A stretch of 64,000 bases of DNA, taken from assembly GCA_016946835.1 (NCBI GenBank), contig JACVTC010000114.1, positions 340,001-404,000 on the forward strand, read 5' to 3'. A model generated the notes under the pieces. It searched no databases, was not told the DNA's origin, and worked only from the letters and a program-made list of their open reading frames with translations. Position 1 is the first letter of the stretch, and each line of letters starts with the position of its first letter. Below are positions 62,411 through 64,000 of the stretch, in pieces. Made by a program: the position numbers and the translations under genes. The DNA is from Neocallimastix lanati (nom. inval.) (Eukaryota; Neocallimastigomycota; Neocallimastigomycetes; Neocallimastigales; Neocallimastigaceae).

Positions 62411-62725
62411 GTTATTATTTTTATTATTATTTACTTTTTATTTTATTTAATTTATATTTATTGTTTATTTCCAATTTTTAATTTTTTTTTTTTTTTTCAT
62501 TATAATCATAAATATAAATTATTTATTATGGTATATGATTAAAAATAATAATATATAAAAGATAGTAAAACTATTTAAATATTTTTTTAAAGATAGTTAT
62601 TAAAAGTAATCCAAAACTTACTAAATCCATATTATTTTTTTTTGCCTTTTTTTTTAAATATATATATATATATATATATAATAAGAAATAGTAAATGGAA
62701 TAACATGTTTATTAATTAAGGTTGT
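61982..62725. other. Convergent intergenic region, no gene seen
   Basis: This lies between the 3' ends of the TCP11-family gene and the minus-strand gene that follows. It holds AAT runs near 62216-62250, a TTA run of about 18 units near 62350-62407 and an AT run near 62658-62682. Nothing else was recognised. Confidence 0.6.
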
Positions 62726-64000
62726 TCATTTTTTTTTTAAATTATCATTAGAATTTAATCTTTGCATATATCTAACATGATGTAGAGTGGATGAAATTGA
62801 AGCTGAACCAGATGAAGGAGGAACGGGTATTCTAATGGTTTGTGATTCTGAACTTGAATTTGCCATTGTTGTAGATGAAATATCCATTGAATCTGTATTA
62901 ATTTTTGTTTGATTAAGGCTAGTTGCAGCTGTAGGTGATATATTTGAATTCGAATTTAAATTTTCTGATCCATCTTGATCGATATCCATCATATTTTGTT
63001 GTTGACTATCATTTGCAATTTCTTGAGTTGATGATGATGATGATGAACATTCCTCATGTAAATTATTGTCTCCTTTCTCTCTATTAGATATTCTCTTTTG
63101 AATTTCATTCAATTGCATTGCTTTTTTAAATTATAAAGTATATTTTATTAATTAAAATTAATTAAATATAATTTAAAAAAAAATAAAAAAAAAAAAAAAA
63201 TAAAATAAAAAAAATTAAAAATAAAAAATAAATATAATTAATTAATTAATTAGAATTATTATATATGTTATAATATATATATATATAATAATAGATAGAT
63301 TACCTGCCGCATTTAATTGATAGTCTGCTAATAAAATTTTATAATGAGTTAATGTTAAATTAGCTCTATACAACTTCACTAATTTATTTAATAATTCTTG
63401 AGATTTCTTTTTATTTTCTTTAATTTTATTTATGGTATCTTCTTTTTCTTTTAATTTTTTTTCATATTCTTTCCTTAAAAGTGCATTTTCATCATCTTTA
63501 CCTTTATCATTTTCTAGTTGCTCTTCATTATCCTCATCAATATCAATTTCTTCTGGAATTTCTTCAATAGGATTATCATTATCAATTTCACCTTTTCCTT
63601 TTCCCTTATCTTTACCCCTATTTTCATTATCAACTTCAACTTCTTCATCTTCTCTAGTATATGGTATTTCTTCTTCAAATATTTCTTCTTCATCATCTTT
63701 AAGAACATTTCCTTCTTGACATTGAATATCTTCCTGAATATCTTCTTGAATATTTTCTTGAATATCTTCTTGAATATTTTCTTGAATATTTTCTTCTACA
63801 TTCTTTTGTTCTTCTTCATTTCCTTCTCCATTTTCTTCTCTAATATCTTCATTCATCTGACCATTTTCATCTACATAAATAATTTCTTCATCCTCACTTT
63901 TAATAATCTCATCTTCCTCTTGATATTCTCTATAATCTGAATTTATCGAAGATACTGAACTAGCAGCATCAGAGCAATATTCAAGATCATTTGAATAGGA
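62726..64000 (-). CDS. Acidic coiled-coil protein, 5' end outside window
   Basis: I do not recognise this protein. Two exons are seen on the minus strand, 64000-63304 and 63120-62726; the intron has GT..AG borders and phase 1 on both sides, joining ..YQLNAA to MQLNEIQKRI. The frame is open to the window edge, so the N-terminus is missing. The visible 363 residues start Ser/Asp/Glu-rich. They include four to five repeats of the type QENIQEDIQ (near 63720-63800), then very acidic text (DEEEIFEEEIP, EEIPEEIDIDEDNEEQ). A Lys/Glu/Leu heptad-like coiled coil follows (YEKKLKEKEDTINKIKENKK, then LLNKLVKLYRANLTLTHYKIL). The second exon is Ser/Asn-rich with IRIPVPPSSGSASISS and stops after NDNLKKK. The coiled-coil end with YRANLTLTHYKILLADYQL looks the most conserved part. 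A scaffold or chromatin role is only a guess. Confidence 0.78.

Overview
The window is eukaryotic DNA from a genome of extreme A+T content. Intergenic DNA is almost pure A/T with long poly(A)/poly(T) and AAT/TTA runs, introns have GT..AG borders, and protein genes carry long Asn tracts. The gene content points to an anaerobic gut fungus (Neocallimastigomycota: Neocallimastix, Piromyces, Anaeromyces and relatives). The evidence is a fungal ERT1/AcuK-type Zn2Cys6 regulator, a secreted protein joining hevein-type chitin-binding domains to a serpin, a bacterial-looking aldo/keto reductase, and an ankyrin-repeat relic. The phylum call is inference; the gene calls rest on sequence.

Layout. 0.5-2.4 kb: a broken Ty1/copia fossil. 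3.8-4.8 kb: an intronless aldo/keto reductase. 5-15 kb: no genes, but minisatellites and two GC-richer SINE-like insertions, one with a perfect 16-bp target duplication. 15.1-21.3 kb: a giant Asn/Met/Pro-rich protein whose last intron holds a second, short copy of the same SINE. 21.6-24.4 kb: minus-strand Ty3/gypsy fossils, an inverted-repeat-bounded tRNA-like segment and a copia-LTR-like fragment. 25.9-28.5 kb: signal peptide, five CBM18 domains and a serpin. 31.3-33.6 kb: the ERT1/AcuK-type regulator (four exons). 37.0-37.7 kb: an ankyrin pseudogene. 39.0-44.8 kb: an Asn/His/Ser-rich protein and a FYVE-finger protein, possibly one gene. 46.5-52.8 kb (minus): exportin-1/CRM1, resolved into 18 exons with all phases agreeing. 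54.0-54.7 kb: a minisatellite of about 11 units, with relatives at three other sites in the window. 56.5-62.0 kb: a TCP11/SOK1-family protein with an IQ motif. 62.7-64.0 kb (minus): the 3' end of an acidic coiled-coil protein that runs off the window.

The genes are independent housekeeping, regulatory and secreted functions and form no operon or cluster. Exportin-1 exports nuclear cargo, the ERT1-like factor would govern carbon metabolism, the FYVE protein would bind endosomal PI3P, and the CBM18-serpin would act outside the cell, probably at a chitin surface. The least ordinary items are the CBM18x5-serpin, the SINE-like family with intact target duplications, the inverted-repeat segment at 22.6-23.1 kb, and AAT runs that sit in exons in some genes and possibly in an intron in another.
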